DNA of 64,000 bases from Ornithinibacillus scapharcae TW25 (lineage in GTDB: Bacteria; Bacillota; Bacilli; Bacillales; Amphibacillaceae). The DNA is taken from positions 62,001 through 126,000 of the forward strand of contig NZ_AEWH01000006.1 of assembly GCF_000190475.1 (NCBI RefSeq), written 5' to 3'. A model generated the notes under the pieces. That model had not been told where the DNA came from. It worked only from the letters and a program-made list of their open reading frames with translations, and did not search any database. Of this stretch, positions 17,943 to 27,194 are shown piece by piece. Made by a program: the position numbers and the translations under genes. Position 1 is the first letter of the stretch; every line of letters starts with the position of its first letter.

Positions 17943-20177
17943 ATGGTTAAAAGGATTGGGTTAATTAGTATTATAGGAATAATAGGAGTTTGGATGATTA
18001 TTGTGTTAGGCTTCTCAAACAAAATAACTGCAGAAATACCTTCTGAAACGAGCTTTGTTCCGGTCTTTAAGGATTGGAATATTCACTTTTCAGAACCCAT
18101 GGATCCAAAAACATTTACAGAAAAAACGGTAGTGGTAGCCAATAAGAATGGAGAACAGGTCCCTCTAGAATTGGAGTGGAATGATTCCTTTACAGTTCTA
18201 ACGATACACGCACCAAAGGATGGATATTCTATAGACGAGCAATATGAGATCTCCTTTTCTGATCATGTGAGAACAGCTAGCGGTAAAGCGTTATCAAAGG
18301 CATTTAAACATCGTTTTACAGCGGTTGCAGATTTACCTACTATCAAAAATCAAAAACAGCTCGTTCAATTATTAAAAGAAAGAATGAATGAAAATAGGAA
18401 TGAAATGGTTTCGATGAACGAGGTTGTCGAAGAATCTGCAGATAGTGCTGGGGGGGCGGAGTCTAAAGCCTCTACTAGTGGTAGCCCTGGAAGTTCTACG
18501 ACTAACGTGCAAGTCCAAGGTATCGATGAAGCTGACATTATTAAATCAGATGGCAAGGCCGTTTACTTTGTTAGAGATAGTGATATTCTAATTGCTTCAA
18601 CTGAAAAAGAAAAGAGTAAAGTGCTTAGCAAAATCAACGTAAAGAATTATTATCCGCAGGAGCTATACCTTTTTAAAAACTTGTTAATAGCTATCGGCAA
18701 TAAATCAGAACCACTCCGTGATAAACGGCCAGATGACAAAGTGGGTATTCCTGAGCCAATCTATCATAACCAAACTACGATACTTGTATACGATATATCA
18801 AAACCTAACGAACCACACCAAGTTCGTGAGGTTAGTATTGATGGTTACTATAATACATCCCGGCTTTTAGATGGGTACCTTTATCTTATTGCAAATGAGC
18901 ATCCGCCCTATCATATCCTTACTGACATACAAAAGGATGTTGATATAAGACCGTTTAAGATGGACACTACCGTAAGTGATGAAAGTATACCTGTTGAATT
19001 TGAAGATATGTACTTCTTCCCAGAAAGTAAAGAAGAGCAATTTCTCATTTTAACATCACTCGATTTAAATAATATGAAAAAAGAAGCAAATGTTGAGACT
19101 TATCTCGGAGCTTCTAATCAAATTTATATGTCTCATCACAACCTCTATGTGGCTATCGACCAATATAAAAATGTCGAGTCTTCTAAAACAGAGTCTGAAA
19201 CAACAGACCAAGCAAAAATCGGCATATGGCACCCACAAGAAGTTAATACGGAAATTACCCAGTTCCGAATAAATAAGGGCAAATTAACCTATAATGCTTC
19301 CACAATAGTTGACGGAACACTGTTAAATCAATTCGCTATGGATGAAAGGAATAACACATTCCGAGTTGCAACTACAAAAGGGAATACATGGGATGATGAA
19401 GCATTATCGACAAACAATCTTTATACGTTCGATAATGATTTACAACCTCTAGGATCAATCGAAGGGCTTGCAGAAGGTGAACGAATCTACAGTGTACGCT
19501 TTATGGAGGATGTTGCTTATATGGTAACGTTCAAGGAAGTAGATCCATTGTTTGTGATTGATCTAAAGGATCCTAAAAAGCCTACGGTGCTTGGCGAATT
19601 AAAGATACCAGGCTTTAGTAATTATCTACACCCACTTGATGAAAATCATGTAATTGGCTTTGGTCAGCATACAGAACTTGTGAAAGAAGATGGTATGAAA
19701 GAACCCCTCGTTAGAACTGACGGAATAAAGATATCCGTATTTGATGTCAGTGACCCAACAAAACCAAAAGAAAAATTCAGTGAAATCATTGGGCAAGGTG
19801 GTTCTTATTCCGAGCTTCTTCATAATCACAAAGTATTATTCCAACATCCGACCGAAAACCTATTTGGATTCCCTGTTGTTCTATCTGAAAATAAAACAGT
19901 ACGGAAAGATAATATAACGTATGAAGAATACCATGTGATATTTGAGGGGGCATTACTTTACGAGATTTCTCCTGAAAATGGAATTAAACTTAGAGACACC
20001 ATTACTCATCAGGGAGAATTTGAGGAATATCCAGAGTGGACATCTGAAATAAAAAGATTAATCTCAGTAGATGACACTATTTATACATTCTCTTGGGATC
20101 AGATGAAAGCTTATGATTGGAATAAAAAGCAACTGTTAACCAGTGTAGAATTTCCTGAATTATCATTTGAATATTAG
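17943..20177 (+). CDS. Exported beta-propeller protein with N-terminal Ig-like domain
   Basis: A 744-residue protein with an uncleaved or cleaved N-terminal membrane segment (LISIIGIIGVWMIIVLGF, residues 6-23), an SbsA-type Ig-like domain (FKDWNIHFSEPMDPKTF to about residue 115), a Ser/Gly-rich linker (SADSAGGAESKASTSGSPGS) and then a long beta-propeller domain beginning VQGIDEADIIKSDGKAVYFV. This arrangement matches the secreted beta-propeller family found in many Bacilli; its ligand is not known to me. AGGGGTGAAAAGA precedes the ATG at 17943. Monocistronic. Confidence 0.78.
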   Translation: MVKRIGLISIIGIIGVWMIIVLGFSNKITAEIPSETSFVPVFKDWNIHFSEPMDPKTFTEKTVVVANKNGEQVPLELEWNDSFTVLTIHAPKDGYSIDEQYEISFSDHVRTASGKALSKAFKHRFTAVADLPTIKNQKQLVQLLKERMNENRNEMVSMNEVVEESADSAGGAESKASTSGSPGSSTTNVQVQGIDEADIIKSDGKAVYFVRDSDILIASTEKEKSKVLSKINVKNYYPQELYLFKNLLIAIGNKSEPLRDKRPDDKVGIPEPIYHNQTTILVYDISKPNEPHQVREVSIDGYYNTSRLLDGYLYLIANEHPPYHILTDIQKDVDIRPFKMDTTVSDESIPVEFEDMYFFPESKEEQFLILTSLDLNNMKKEANVETYLGASNQIYMSHHNLYVAIDQYKNVESSKTESETTDQAKIGIWHPQEVNTEITQFRINKGKLTYNASTIVDGTLLNQFAMDERNNTFRVATTKGNTWDDEALSTNNLYTFDNDLQPLGSIEGLAEGERIYSVRFMEDVAYMVTFKEVDPLFVIDLKDPKKPTVLGELKIPGFSNYLHPLDENHVIGFGQHTELVKEDGMKEPLVRTDGIKISVFDVSDPTKPKEKFSEIIGQGGSYSELLHNHKVLFQHPTENLFGFPVVLSENKTVRKDNITYEEYHVIFEGALLYEISPENGIKLRDTITHQGEFEEYPEWTSEIKRLISVDDTIYTFSWDQMKAYDWNKKQLLTSVEFPELSFEY

Positions 20178-20184
20178 GGAAAGT

Positions 20185-20215
20185 AGGAGAATGTTCTGTG
20201 AACATTCTCCTTTTA
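20185..20215 (+). terminator. Terminator after beta-propeller gene
   Basis: AGGAGAATGTTC-TGT-GAACATTCTCCT, a perfect 12-bp stem followed by TTTT. Confidence 0.9.
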
Positions 20216-20341
20216 TTAGGATTCCTCTAATACTTTAAATTAACCTTTCACAAAATTAGCAAATATCAACATGAAATCTCCTTCTTAATCATATATTGAT
20301 AATAAAAGTTGTCCGAGCAACCTTACAAGAGGGGGATTTCC

Positions 20342-20527
20342 ATGCTAATAAATGAATTAATTTCTGATTATGAAACGGATCGAAATGAAGTACCCAAAAC
20401 ACTAAACGACCTCTTAGATTACTACCAACAAAAATACATTGCTGGTCAAATAGATATTAGGTTTTACCGTGATGTGTACAACTTTCTTCATCAACAAGGA
20501 GCTACTTCAGCTCATGAATACGTTTAG
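20342..20527 (+). CDS. YppF-like small protein
   Basis: A 61-residue helical protein, MLINELISDYETDRNEVPKT, with LLDYYQQKYIAGQIDIRFYR and FLHQQGATSAHEYV. The pattern resembles the YppF family of Bacillales. The ATG at 20342 is chosen because AGAGGGGGA lies 6 nt upstream. Function unknown. Confidence 0.65.
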   Translation: MLINELISDYETDRNEVPKTLNDLLDYYQQKYIAGQIDIRFYRDVYNFLHQQGATSAHEYV

Positions 20528-20591
20528 TTCAGAGTCCTTTTTGGGCTTTTTTCTTTTTTAATATAGGTTCACATGATAATAGTTTACTTTA

Positions 20592-20620
20592 CAAAAAAAT
20601 GACTATCATCTCCGATAGCC
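20592..20620 (-). terminator. Terminator after DUF1801 gene
   Basis: On the minus strand GGCTATC-GGAGAT-GATAGTC is followed by ATTTTTTT. Confidence 0.75.
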
Positions 20621-20630
20621 ATCTTTCCTC

Positions 20631-21059
20631 TTATTCTATTCCATCTGGATAGGTTTCTTTTAAAAACTTTATGGATTGATTTATCATTTTCTTTAAAACT
20701 TCTACATCGATATCAGCAATTTTATTAATATATACACATGCTTTTCCTGTTGTGTATTTACCAAAGTTTTGCAAAATCTCTTCTCGTTCTGGATCACCCG
20801 TTGCAAAATATAGACTTATTTTTGCCTTTCTCGGAGAAAACCCGACTAGTGGTGCATCCCCCTCATGCCCGGAGGCATACTTATAATGATAGGAGCCAAA
20901 ACCAATAATACTGGTGCCCCACATCTTTGCAGGATATCCAGTCGTCTCTGTAAAGATATCTAGCAACCGATAAGCGTCCTCTTTTTTCTTTGGACTATCA
21001 ACTGTTTCGATAAACTCGATAACATTACTTTCATTTTCCTTTGTTTTTAATTCGTACAC
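20631..21059 (-). CDS. DUF1801 domain protein, GTG start
   Basis: A 142-residue cytosolic protein of the YdhG/YjbR-like DUF1801 type: VIEFIETVDSPKKKEDAYRL, MWGTSIIGFGSYHYKYASGH, VGFSPRKAKISLYFATGD and GKYTTGKACVYINKIADIDV. The GTG at 21059 is preferred because GGAGTGG lies 5 nt upstream and it avoids overlap with the preceding gene, which ends at 21094. It is transcribed behind the PstS-like gene. Function of the domain is not established. Confidence 0.8.
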   Translation of the reverse strand: MYELKTKENESNVIEFIETVDSPKKKEDAYRLLDIFTETTGYPAKMWGTSIIGFGSYHYKYASGHEGDAPLVGFSPRKAKISLYFATGDPEREEILQNFGKYTTGKACVYINKIADIDVEVLKKMINQSIKFLKETYPDGIE

Positions 21060-21093
21060 ATTATCCACTCCAATCACTTTCTCACTTAAATTA

Positions 21094-22254
21094 TCATAAA
21101 TCTGAACCGATTGGCACATATCCCGTCTTTTCAATAATAGATTGCCCCTGACTTGAAAGAATCCATTCGATAAATGGTTCTATATTAGGGTTCTCACTAC
21201 CTGCTGTTACCACATAAAAGGTCTCTGTAATAGGGTATTCTCCATTTCTAATGGTTTCTAATGTTGGGGCAATTCCATCTATTGCTAAATGCCGAATAGA
21301 ATCGTTCTTAGCCATTTCATTGGAATAAAAGCGAAATGTGTATCCAATTGCATTCTTATAATTTTTATAATTTGCCGTTTCTTCAATAATTCCGCCCATT
21401 AAACTTATTATATCCTCTGTTGGTGGGGTCATAATTGGTGTATCCGCCATTAATTGTTCCAACGTTGTTTGGCTTCCACTATCTGCTGGTCGTTGAAAAG
21501 CACGAATGGAATCGTTGGCTCCCCCTACGTCTCCCCAGTTCGTTATTTCTCCTGAATAAATTTTCTTGATTTCATCAAGTGTTAATCCACTGACTTCGTT
21601 TTTCGCATTGACAAAGAATACAAATGCTTCTTTTCCAATTGGGGTTAGCTTTAACTCTACTCCCCTATTTTCAGCTTTCTTCAGTTGTGCCTCTGAAGGA
21701 CCTAAAGCAAATATCATATCTACCTTCCCATTTATTAGGTTTTCATATGCATATGGAGTTCGAGTAGAGATTACTTCACTTTCATATACGTCATATTGCT
21801 TCTCTGGATATGTAGCTTGAACAAAAGCAGCGTAAATTGGATATAAGGCTGTAGCTCCATCAATCTTTGGAAGTTCTCCATCTATCTTAAAGGTTGCAGG
21901 ATCGTCAAGACTTACAGCCTTCGTTGGTTCACCGAATGGCTGATACTCGTATAAATCTACACTGTCATTTGCTAATGTTGGGATCGCTTTGTCATATAAA
22001 TGTATACTTTCATATACCATAATGGTTAAGATTGCAGCCGAAATAAATGTGATAGCGCTTCGGCGCAGTGCCTTACCTTTTACGATGTTAAAATAATGAT
22101 TAAAAACGAAGAAAAGAATGCCAATTGTTACAATTATAATGAAAGGAATATAAAACTTATATATACCTAAAAACAGCGTAACCATACTAACTACAAAGGC
22201 AGCAAAACATATCGCAATACTTGTTAATAAAAATAAGAATAGACGAAATCCCAA
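21094..22254 (-). CDS. Membrane-tethered PstS-like substrate-binding protein, TTG start
   Basis: About 386 residues. Three hydrophobic segments fill the first 110 residues (LFLFLLTSIAICFAAFVVSM, FYIPFIIIVTIGILFFVF, ITFISAAILTIMVYE), and the rest is a PBP-like domain of the PstS type: DGATALYPIYAAFVQATYPE, FALGPSEAQL, LTLDEIKKIYSGEITNWGDV, FQRPADSGSQTTLEQLM. The family binds phosphate or similar oxyanions outside the cell. No pstC, pstA or pstB genes are adjacent, so it may act as a sensor or donor rather than part of a local transporter. TTG at 22254 has GGGAGGG 7 nt upstream. Confidence 0.78.
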   Translation of the reverse strand: MGFRLFLFLLTSIAICFAAFVVSMVTLFLGIYKFYIPFIIIVTIGILFFVFNHYFNIVKGKALRRSAITFISAAILTIMVYESIHLYDKAIPTLANDSVDLYEYQPFGEPTKAVSLDDPATFKIDGELPKIDGATALYPIYAAFVQATYPEKQYDVYESEVISTRTPYAYENLINGKVDMIFALGPSEAQLKKAENRGVELKLTPIGKEAFVFFVNAKNEVSGLTLDEIKKIYSGEITNWGDVGGANDSIRAFQRPADSGSQTTLEQLMADTPIMTPPTEDIISLMGGIIEETANYKNYKNAIGYTFRFYSNEMAKNDSIRHLAIDGIAPTLETIRNGEYPITETFYVVTAGSENPNIEPFIEWILSSQGQSIIEKTGYVPIGSDL

Positions 22255-22320
22255 ACAAATCCCTCCCCATCTCCCAATCAATCCCATCAATTGTAACTAA
22301 TTTTCCAAATAGTTACAACC

Positions 22321-22360
22321 AAAAAAATAGCACTAGTTTATAAGACTAATGCTACTTTTT
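22321..22360 (-). terminator. Terminator after GH13 homologue gene
   Basis: On the minus strand AGCATTAGT and ACTAGTGCT form a stem followed by ATTTTTTT. It separates the alpha-amylase homologue from the downstream PstS-like gene. Confidence 0.75.
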
Positions 22361-22370
22361 TTGTTACTTA

Positions 22371-23864
22371 TTAGCTTCTCGTTTTTTTCTGCTTTCTTGT
22401 TAGGTAGACAACACCTACAATAAATAGTAACAGGACGATTATAATAGGAGCAACAAATCCCCAATTAACACCTGAATCCTCTTCAATAATATAGACGTCT
22501 GCCGTTTCTCTTGCAAGACCAATTCGGTACTCACCATTATCTAATTGACGGGCTAGATTGTCACCTAACAAGCCCCTTAATTGAATACCAGGTTCTATAT
22601 CCATTAGGGATACCGTTCTGGAAACACTATCATTATTAATCGCAATATACACCGTTTGATCTTCATAACTACGTTTAAAAACGCTCATCCCTTCATCAGA
22701 ACCAACAAGCTCAAAGTCACCATATTGGAGTGCGGGGAATTGCGTTCGTAAAGCAAGTGCCTTAGAAAAAACCTCTTCAAGCTCAGGATCACCACTATTA
22801 AAGTTTACTAATTGATGCACTTGTTCTATCCCTGAACCGTACATAGGGACATCAGAGCCTTGAAACACAGATGGAACACCTGGAGTAGTTAATAAGTATG
22901 TTAATCCAAGCATCCATGTATTAACATCATCACGTTTATTGATGGCAGCAACCTGTGTGAAGCGATCCATTGTTTTATTATCTAGGTAGATTAAACCATT
23001 TTTGTTCTCGATTTCATCCCATTTTTCATATATCTCAGAAATTGGCTTATCCACTTCTGCCAATACATCGACAATCGTTTGCGAAAGAATAGAATTTTCC
23101 ACAATATCAATCGTATCGATATTAAATAGCTCTTTTGGTGCTTCATTAGACAATGTATCCGCGATTACATAAACTTCTGATTTTTCTTCCTTTATCTCAC
23201 GCGTCAATGTAGTTAGAAACTCTGGAGAAGCTTGATCAGCAGCATGGATCTTTAGTCCATCCAAATTACCTTCTTCTAACCAATACTTCGCCATATCAAT
23301 TAACATCTCTTGAACTTCGGTATTCTCCTGATTTAAGATAGATACATTCTCAAGCCACGGTTCATCATACGTTTCCACGCTCGAATCCTCTATAATCCAA
23401 TCTTTCTTTTCTGGGTCACTTACAATAGGGTTTGTATTCGATACATAATTCACAACTAATTCTAGCACGACTTTCATATCCCGTTTATGAGCCTCTTGAA
23501 CTAACAACTGTAAATCTTCCATTGTTCCAAATTGCTCTTCAACTGTATAAAAATCCTCTACCCAATAACCATGGTAACCATTCTCCGAGTTTTCCATGAT
23601 AGGTGATAAGGAAATCGCCGTAAAACCTAATTCCTTCAAGTCATCGAGTTTTAATTTAATTCCTTCCAAGTCACCACCATGATAGGCAAGTGGATCATCA
23701 ACTCGTACTTGTTCACTAAATGCCTGGTTACCATTATTAAAACGGTCTACTAGTATGTCATAAAAAATCTCTTCCTGTATGGAGCTATTTTGTGCAAAGC
23801 TTACAGCTGGATATGTATGAAGCAATATCAATACCGCTATAAGAATGAGAGTAAGTTTTTTCAT
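22371..23864 (-). CDS. Secreted, membrane-anchored GH13 alpha-amylase homologue, probably inactive
   Basis: A 497-residue protein with an N-terminal signal (LTLILIAVLILLHTYPAVSF), a GH13 (beta/alpha)8 domain and a C-terminal membrane anchor (WGFVAPIIIVLLLFIVGVVY) with a basic tail. The fold is clear: FYDILVDRFNNG, YHGGDLEGIKLKLDDLKELG, YHGYWVEDFYTVEEQFG, and TPGVPSVFQGSDVPMYG. However the four active-site regions are altered: region I has ELVVNY (residues 135-140; usual D...NH), region II GLKIHAADQ with His207 where the nucleophile Asp belongs, region III VIADT with Asp236 for the acid Glu, and region IV DNKT with Thr298 for the stabilising Asp. Catalysis as a glycosidase is therefore unlikely. 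Confidence 0.85.
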   Translation of the reverse strand: MKKLTLILIAVLILLHTYPAVSFAQNSSIQEEIFYDILVDRFNNGNQAFSEQVRVDDPLAYHGGDLEGIKLKLDDLKELGFTAISLSPIMENSENGYHGYWVEDFYTVEEQFGTMEDLQLLVQEAHKRDMKVVLELVVNYVSNTNPIVSDPEKKDWIIEDSSVETYDEPWLENVSILNQENTEVQEMLIDMAKYWLEEGNLDGLKIHAADQASPEFLTTLTREIKEEKSEVYVIADTLSNEAPKELFNIDTIDIVENSILSQTIVDVLAEVDKPISEIYEKWDEIENKNGLIYLDNKTMDRFTQVAAINKRDDVNTWMLGLTYLLTTPGVPSVFQGSDVPMYGSGIEQVHQLVNFNSGDPELEEVFSKALALRTQFPALQYGDFELVGSDEGMSVFKRSYEDQTVYIAINNDSVSRTVSLMDIEPGIQLRGLLGDNLARQLDNGEYRIGLARETADVYIIEEDSGVNWGFVAPIIIVLLLFIVGVVYLTRKQKKTRS

Positions 23865-24081
23865 CTATTTTTCCTCCAGCATATTTTACCAGTTTGGTAG
23901 GTCGAATCTCTTCCAACTACATAACGATGACAACAGCCAAGTAACATTCCTTTCTTACCTTATTATTCTTTCTTTCCATTCGTCAACGAAAACATCTAAA
24001 TTGTTAAAAATCCTTCATAATATACCGTGAATCCACGTAAAAGTTTAGGAGAGAAAATTTCCACTTCGCCTCTGAGCCAAA

Positions 24082-24114
24082 AGAAAAGCCATTCCACAAT
24101 TGATTGGAACGGCT
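24082..24114 (-). terminator. Terminator after yisL
   Basis: On the minus strand AGCCGTTCCAA pairs with TGGAATGGCT, followed by TTTCTTTT. Confidence 0.75.
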
Positions 24115-24124
24115 CTCATTGCCC

Positions 24125-24496
24125 TTACGGTAAAAGTCCACCTGGTAAACGGAAGAATCCTAATGCAATCGTAATGGCTAATGCAATAATTAATTGAATC
24201 CAACCAGCTTTAGCGGAATCATTGTCTTTAATTTTTCCTAAAGTCATTTCCATCGCAGCGATTACCCAAACTCCAGCAATTCCCTTAATAATTGCTTCAA
24301 CCATCATCGGGCTATCACCACCGAAGTAGTTCGCGATTAAATCCCCACCGGAATAAAGAATTAACAGGTAATCCAAACGAAGAACCATTTGTACAATCTT
24401 CGCACCTTTTTGTTTTCCTTGCTTATGTAGAATGATAGCGACGATGAATAAAATTAAAGCTAATGCCCAAGCCGTAATATGTAGATGTGTATTCAT
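24125..24496 (-). CDS. yisL: YisL family (UPF0344) membrane protein
   Basis: A 123-residue protein with four predicted membrane segments: HLHITAWALALILFIVAIIL, LRLDYLLILYSGGDLI, GIAGVWVIAAMEMTLGKI and LIIALAITIALGFFRLPGG. It matches the UPF0344/YisL family. In B. subtilis yisL is close to gerP, as here. TAGGAGGAAAAAG precedes the ATG. Function unknown. Confidence 0.88.
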   Translation of the reverse strand: MNTHLHITAWALALILFIVAIILHKQGKQKGAKIVQMVLRLDYLLILYSGGDLIANYFGGDSPMMVEAIIKGIAGVWVIAAMEMTLGKIKDNDSAKAGWIQLIIALAITIALGFFRLPGGLLP

Positions 24497-24603
24497 CTTT
24501 TTCCTCCTAAGTTAGTATTCTCATTTTATAGACCAAAGTGTTTCCATTTTATCATATCATGTAAGCTTGTTCTGTCCTACAAAAAATTATTGACAATAAA
24601 GTG

Positions 24604-24691
24604 AAACTTCATTCAGTAAGACTAACTCCCTATAGATGTCCAATAAGTTCAATTAACATTCCGTGATGACCGCCTTTGCAGAATGAAGTTT
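24604..24691. repeat. Long inverted repeat element upstream of rocD
   Basis: AAACTTCATTC at 24604-24614 is the exact reverse complement of GAATGAAGTTT at 24681-24691, with an inner imperfect hairpin (CATTCCG/CAGAATG) near 24657-24687. No open frame lies inside. It could be a palindromic intergenic repeat, a miniature mobile element remnant, or a leader structure of rocD. Confidence 0.55.
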
Positions 24692-24794
24692 GCTCCCTCC
24701 TATCCTAGTAAATTATTATACATGATCGTACATATTAATTTTTATTTAATAATGGAGCGAATTATGTTACATTTGCTTATATAGGAGGGATATC

Positions 24795-25991
24795 ATGACA
24801 AATATTAGTGAAACGATTATAAGTCAAACGGATACATATGGTGCGAAAAACTATCATCCACTACCAGTTGTGGTTGCAAAGGCTGAAGGTGTTTGGGTGG
24901 AGGATCCAGAAGGCAATCGCTATATGGATATGCTAAGTGCTTACTCTGCTGTTAACCAAGGTCATCGCCACCCAAAAATCATCGATGCTCTAGTTGAGCA
25001 GGCTGGAAGAGTAACCCTTACTTCTCGTGCATTCCATAATGACCAGTTAGGTCCGTGGTATGAAAAAATTTGTAAACTGACAAATAAAGATATGGCCCTA
25101 CCAATGAATACCGGTGCAGAGGCTGTCGAGACGGCTGTTAAAGCTGCACGTCGTTGGGCATACGAAGTAAAAGGTGTGCCTGAGAACCAAGCAGAGATTA
25201 TTGCATGTGAAGGAAACTTCCACGGTCGTACAATGCTCGCTGTTTCTTTATCTTCTGAAGCAGAATATAAGCGTGGATTCGGCCCAATGCTTCCGGGAAT
25301 TAAGCTAATCCCTTATGGTGACATTGAAGCACTAAAAGCTGCAATAAACGAAAACACTGCTGGATTTTTATTTGAGCCAATTCAAGGTGAAGCTGGCATT
25401 GTTATACCTCCAGAAGGTTTCCTAAAAGAGGCTTATGACGTATGTAAAGAAAACAATGTTCTATATATCGCTGATGAAATACAAGCAGGTCTTGCTCGTA
25501 CTGGCAAGATGTTTGCATGTGATTGGGAAGAAGTTGAACCAGATATGCTTATTCTTGGAAAAGCACTTGGTGGCGGTGTAATGCCGATTTCCTGTGTGGT
25601 TGCCAATCAGGATATTCTAGGTGTCTTTAATCCAGGCTCACACGGTTCCACTTTCGGTGGTAATCCACTGGCTTGTGCGGTTTCCATTGCGGCACTAGAA
25701 GTACTGGAAGATGAAGACTTAGCTGCTCGTTCATTAGAACTTGGAGAATACATGATGCAAGAATTAAGAAGTATTGATAATCCAAAGATTAAAGAAGTTC
25801 GTGGTAAAGGATTATTCATTGGGGTGGAATTAACTGAATCTGCACGCCCATACTGTGAGGCCTTAAAAGAAAAGGGCTTATTATGTAAAGAAACACATGA
25901 AAATGTTATTCGCTTTGCACCTCCATTAATCATTACCAAAGATGATCTTGATTGGGCGATTGATCATATCAAAGAAGTTCTAAAAGGCTGA
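24795..25991 (+). CDS. rocD: Ornithine--oxo-acid aminotransferase
   Basis: A 398-residue PLP-dependent class III aminotransferase that converts ornithine and 2-oxoglutarate to glutamate semialdehyde and glutamate in arginine/ornithine catabolism. Motifs: [78 protein letters not shown], and [15 protein letters not shown] with the PLP lysine near residue 255. It is alone, without rocE/rocF. TAGGAGGGATATC precedes the ATG. No convincing -24/-12 sigma-54 promoter was found upstream, unlike B. subtilis rocDEF. Confidence 0.96.
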   Translation: MTNISETIISQTDTYGAKNYHPLPVVVAKAEGVWVEDPEGNRYMDMLSAYSAVNQGHRHPKIIDALVEQAGRVTLTSRAFHNDQLGPWYEKICKLTNKDMALPMNTGAEAVETAVKAARRWAYEVKGVPENQAEIIACEGNFHGRTMLAVSLSSEAEYKRGFGPMLPGIKLIPYGDIEALKAAINENTAGFLFEPIQGEAGIVIPPEGFLKEAYDVCKENNVLYIADEIQAGLARTGKMFACDWEEVEPDMLILGKALGGGVMPISCVVANQDILGVFNPGSHGSTFGGNPLACAVSIAALEVLEDEDLAARSLELGEYMMQELRSIDNPKIKEVRGKGLFIGVELTESARPYCEALKEKGLLCKETHENVIRFAPPLIITKDDLDWAIDHIKEVLKG

Positions 25992-25997
25992 GATTAA

Positions 25998-26026
25998 GAT
26001 GCCGCATGTGATGCGGCATCTTTTTT
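25998..26026 (+). terminator. Terminator after rocD
   Basis: GATGCCGCAT-GTG-ATGCGGCATC followed by TTTTTT. Confidence 0.92.
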
Positions 26027-26109
26027 GTATCCTGTTTTTTCCTTTACTCACGATATCCCCTTTCAACAATTTCTAACCATATCATAAACTAACTAAGAGG
26101 AGGATTCAG

Positions 26110-26322
26110 ATGCCAGCAAAAGTAGGAGCAGTAAAAATAAATAGTATCTCATCATCCAGCATTTTTAATATAGGAGATGTCTATTCGATGAATCCAGAGA
26201 GCACTGCAAAAACATATGCTGGTGGTGGATCTTTTAATTCTGGAGACGGGATTCATGTGAATCTAGACAACTCTAATATCTATGTCTATGATAAAGACAA
26301 CATCGATCAGCCAATATCCTAA
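26110..26322 (+). CDS. gerPA: Spore germination protein GerPA
   Basis: A 70-residue protein of the GerPA/GerPF family, MPAKVGAVKINSISSSSIFN, with IGDVYSMNPESTAKTYAGGG and a C-terminal VNLDNSNIYVYDKDNID. GerP proteins are made in the mother cell late in sporulation and help germinants pass through the spore coat. AGAGGAGGATTCAG precedes the ATG. First of six gerP genes in the order PA-PB-PC-PD-PE-PF, the order known from Bacillus. A CATAAACTA at 26083-26091 resembles a sigma-K -10 box, but it lies very close to the ribosome-binding site. Confidence 0.93.
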   Translation: MPAKVGAVKINSISSSSIFNIGDVYSMNPESTAKTYAGGGSFNSGDGIHVNLDNSNIYVYDKDNIDQPIS

Positions 26323-26338
26323 TACTGGAGAGATTATA

Positions 26339-26542
26339 ATGAATATTACGGTTCATCAATCCATTCATATCAATCTATTAAAGGTAGGATCTATAACCAA
26401 TTCCTCTGTATTACAGATAGGAAGTACAGGGGCTATTGGGGCATATTCCGAAATTTATAATACTGGGGGGTTCTCAGAACCCGCAGAGGAAGCTACTCCG
26501 CAAGGACAACAGTCCCCTATTGTACAACTTACACCCCTCTAG
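26339..26542 (+). CDS. gerPB: Spore germination protein GerPB
   Basis: A 67-residue protein, MNITVHQSIHINLLKVGSIT, with NSSVLQIGSTGAIGAYSEIY and a Pro/Gln-rich tail. It matches GerPB by sequence pattern and position. The ATG at 26339 follows TGGAGAG; an earlier in-frame start at 26282 would overlap gerPA by 41 bp and lacks a site. Confidence 0.9.
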   Translation: MNITVHQSIHINLLKVGSITNSSVLQIGSTGAIGAYSEIYNTGGFSEPAEEATPQGQQSPIVQLTPL

Positions 26543-26613
26543 CACAGAAATAAAACTTTAGCATACAATATTCATAGTTATTAGCCTAGACCGGATGTAA
26601 AGGGGATTAGACG

Positions 26614-27192
26614 ATGAATATGTATGAGTGGCGTAATCACATCTACGAACTACAGCAAATCACCTATAAACAGAGTGAACAAATACGATTACTAGAAGAA
26701 AAAGTTAACCAGCTCGAGATGAAACTTCAACATACCAGTAGCCCTTCCATCGATAAGATTGAATACCACTTCGATCAATTAAAAATCGAACGTTTGGATG
26801 GTACGTTGCATATCGGACTTTCCCCTAATGAATTAGCAAACATCGACGACCTAGGTATTCCGAAATTTCAGCATAAACAAGTCCAAAACGAACTGAAACA
26901 AAAGCTCGTTCCACCAATTAATCATTTTATTAATGAACAAGGACCAGAAATCATTCGTAACTTATCCGAAAAAAATAATATGACCATACCTAAAAAACTA
27001 GAAGGTGACATTATTCACGATATATTAAGTCAGGTTCCTGATAGAATAGCATACTATGAAAAAGAAGCGAAAGAAAAACACCATATTACAGATGGAATCC
27101 AGCTAGAAAGCTTTATTCTAGACCATGTAAAAAAAGAAATCTACCATTCCTTACAACGTTTTATGGAAAAATCTGAGGAAAAAGGAGAATGA
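26614..27192 (+). CDS. gerPC: Spore germination protein GerPC
   Basis: A 192-residue protein with an N-terminal coiled coil (YELQQITYKQSEQIRLLEEK and following) and a C-terminal helical domain with FMEKSEEKG. It is the longest and least conserved GerP component and is identified by position and coiled-coil architecture. AAGGGGATTAGACG precedes the ATG. It overlaps the reading frame region of gerPD closely (3-bp gap to the gerPD start used here). Confidence 0.9.
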   Translation: MNMYEWRNHIYELQQITYKQSEQIRLLEEKVNQLEMKLQHTSSPSIDKIEYHFDQLKIERLDGTLHIGLSPNELANIDDLGIPKFQHKQVQNELKQKLVPPINHFINEQGPEIIRNLSEKNNMTIPKKLEGDIIHDILSQVPDRIAYYEKEAKEKHHITDGIQLESFILDHVKKEIYHSLQRFMEKSEEKGE

Positions 27193-27194
27193 TT

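Noticed and set aside
24720-24794. Sigma-54 (-24/-12) promoter for rocD
   Set aside because: No TGGCAC-N5-TTGCA match; the nearest TGGAGC lacks a proper -12 and would start transcription inside the ribosome-binding site.
26083-26091. Sigma-K -10 box before gerPA
   Set aside because: CATAAACTA fits, but it lies so close to AGAGGAGG that the transcript would nearly lack a leader, and the -35 spacing is only 15 bp; not listed as a feature.
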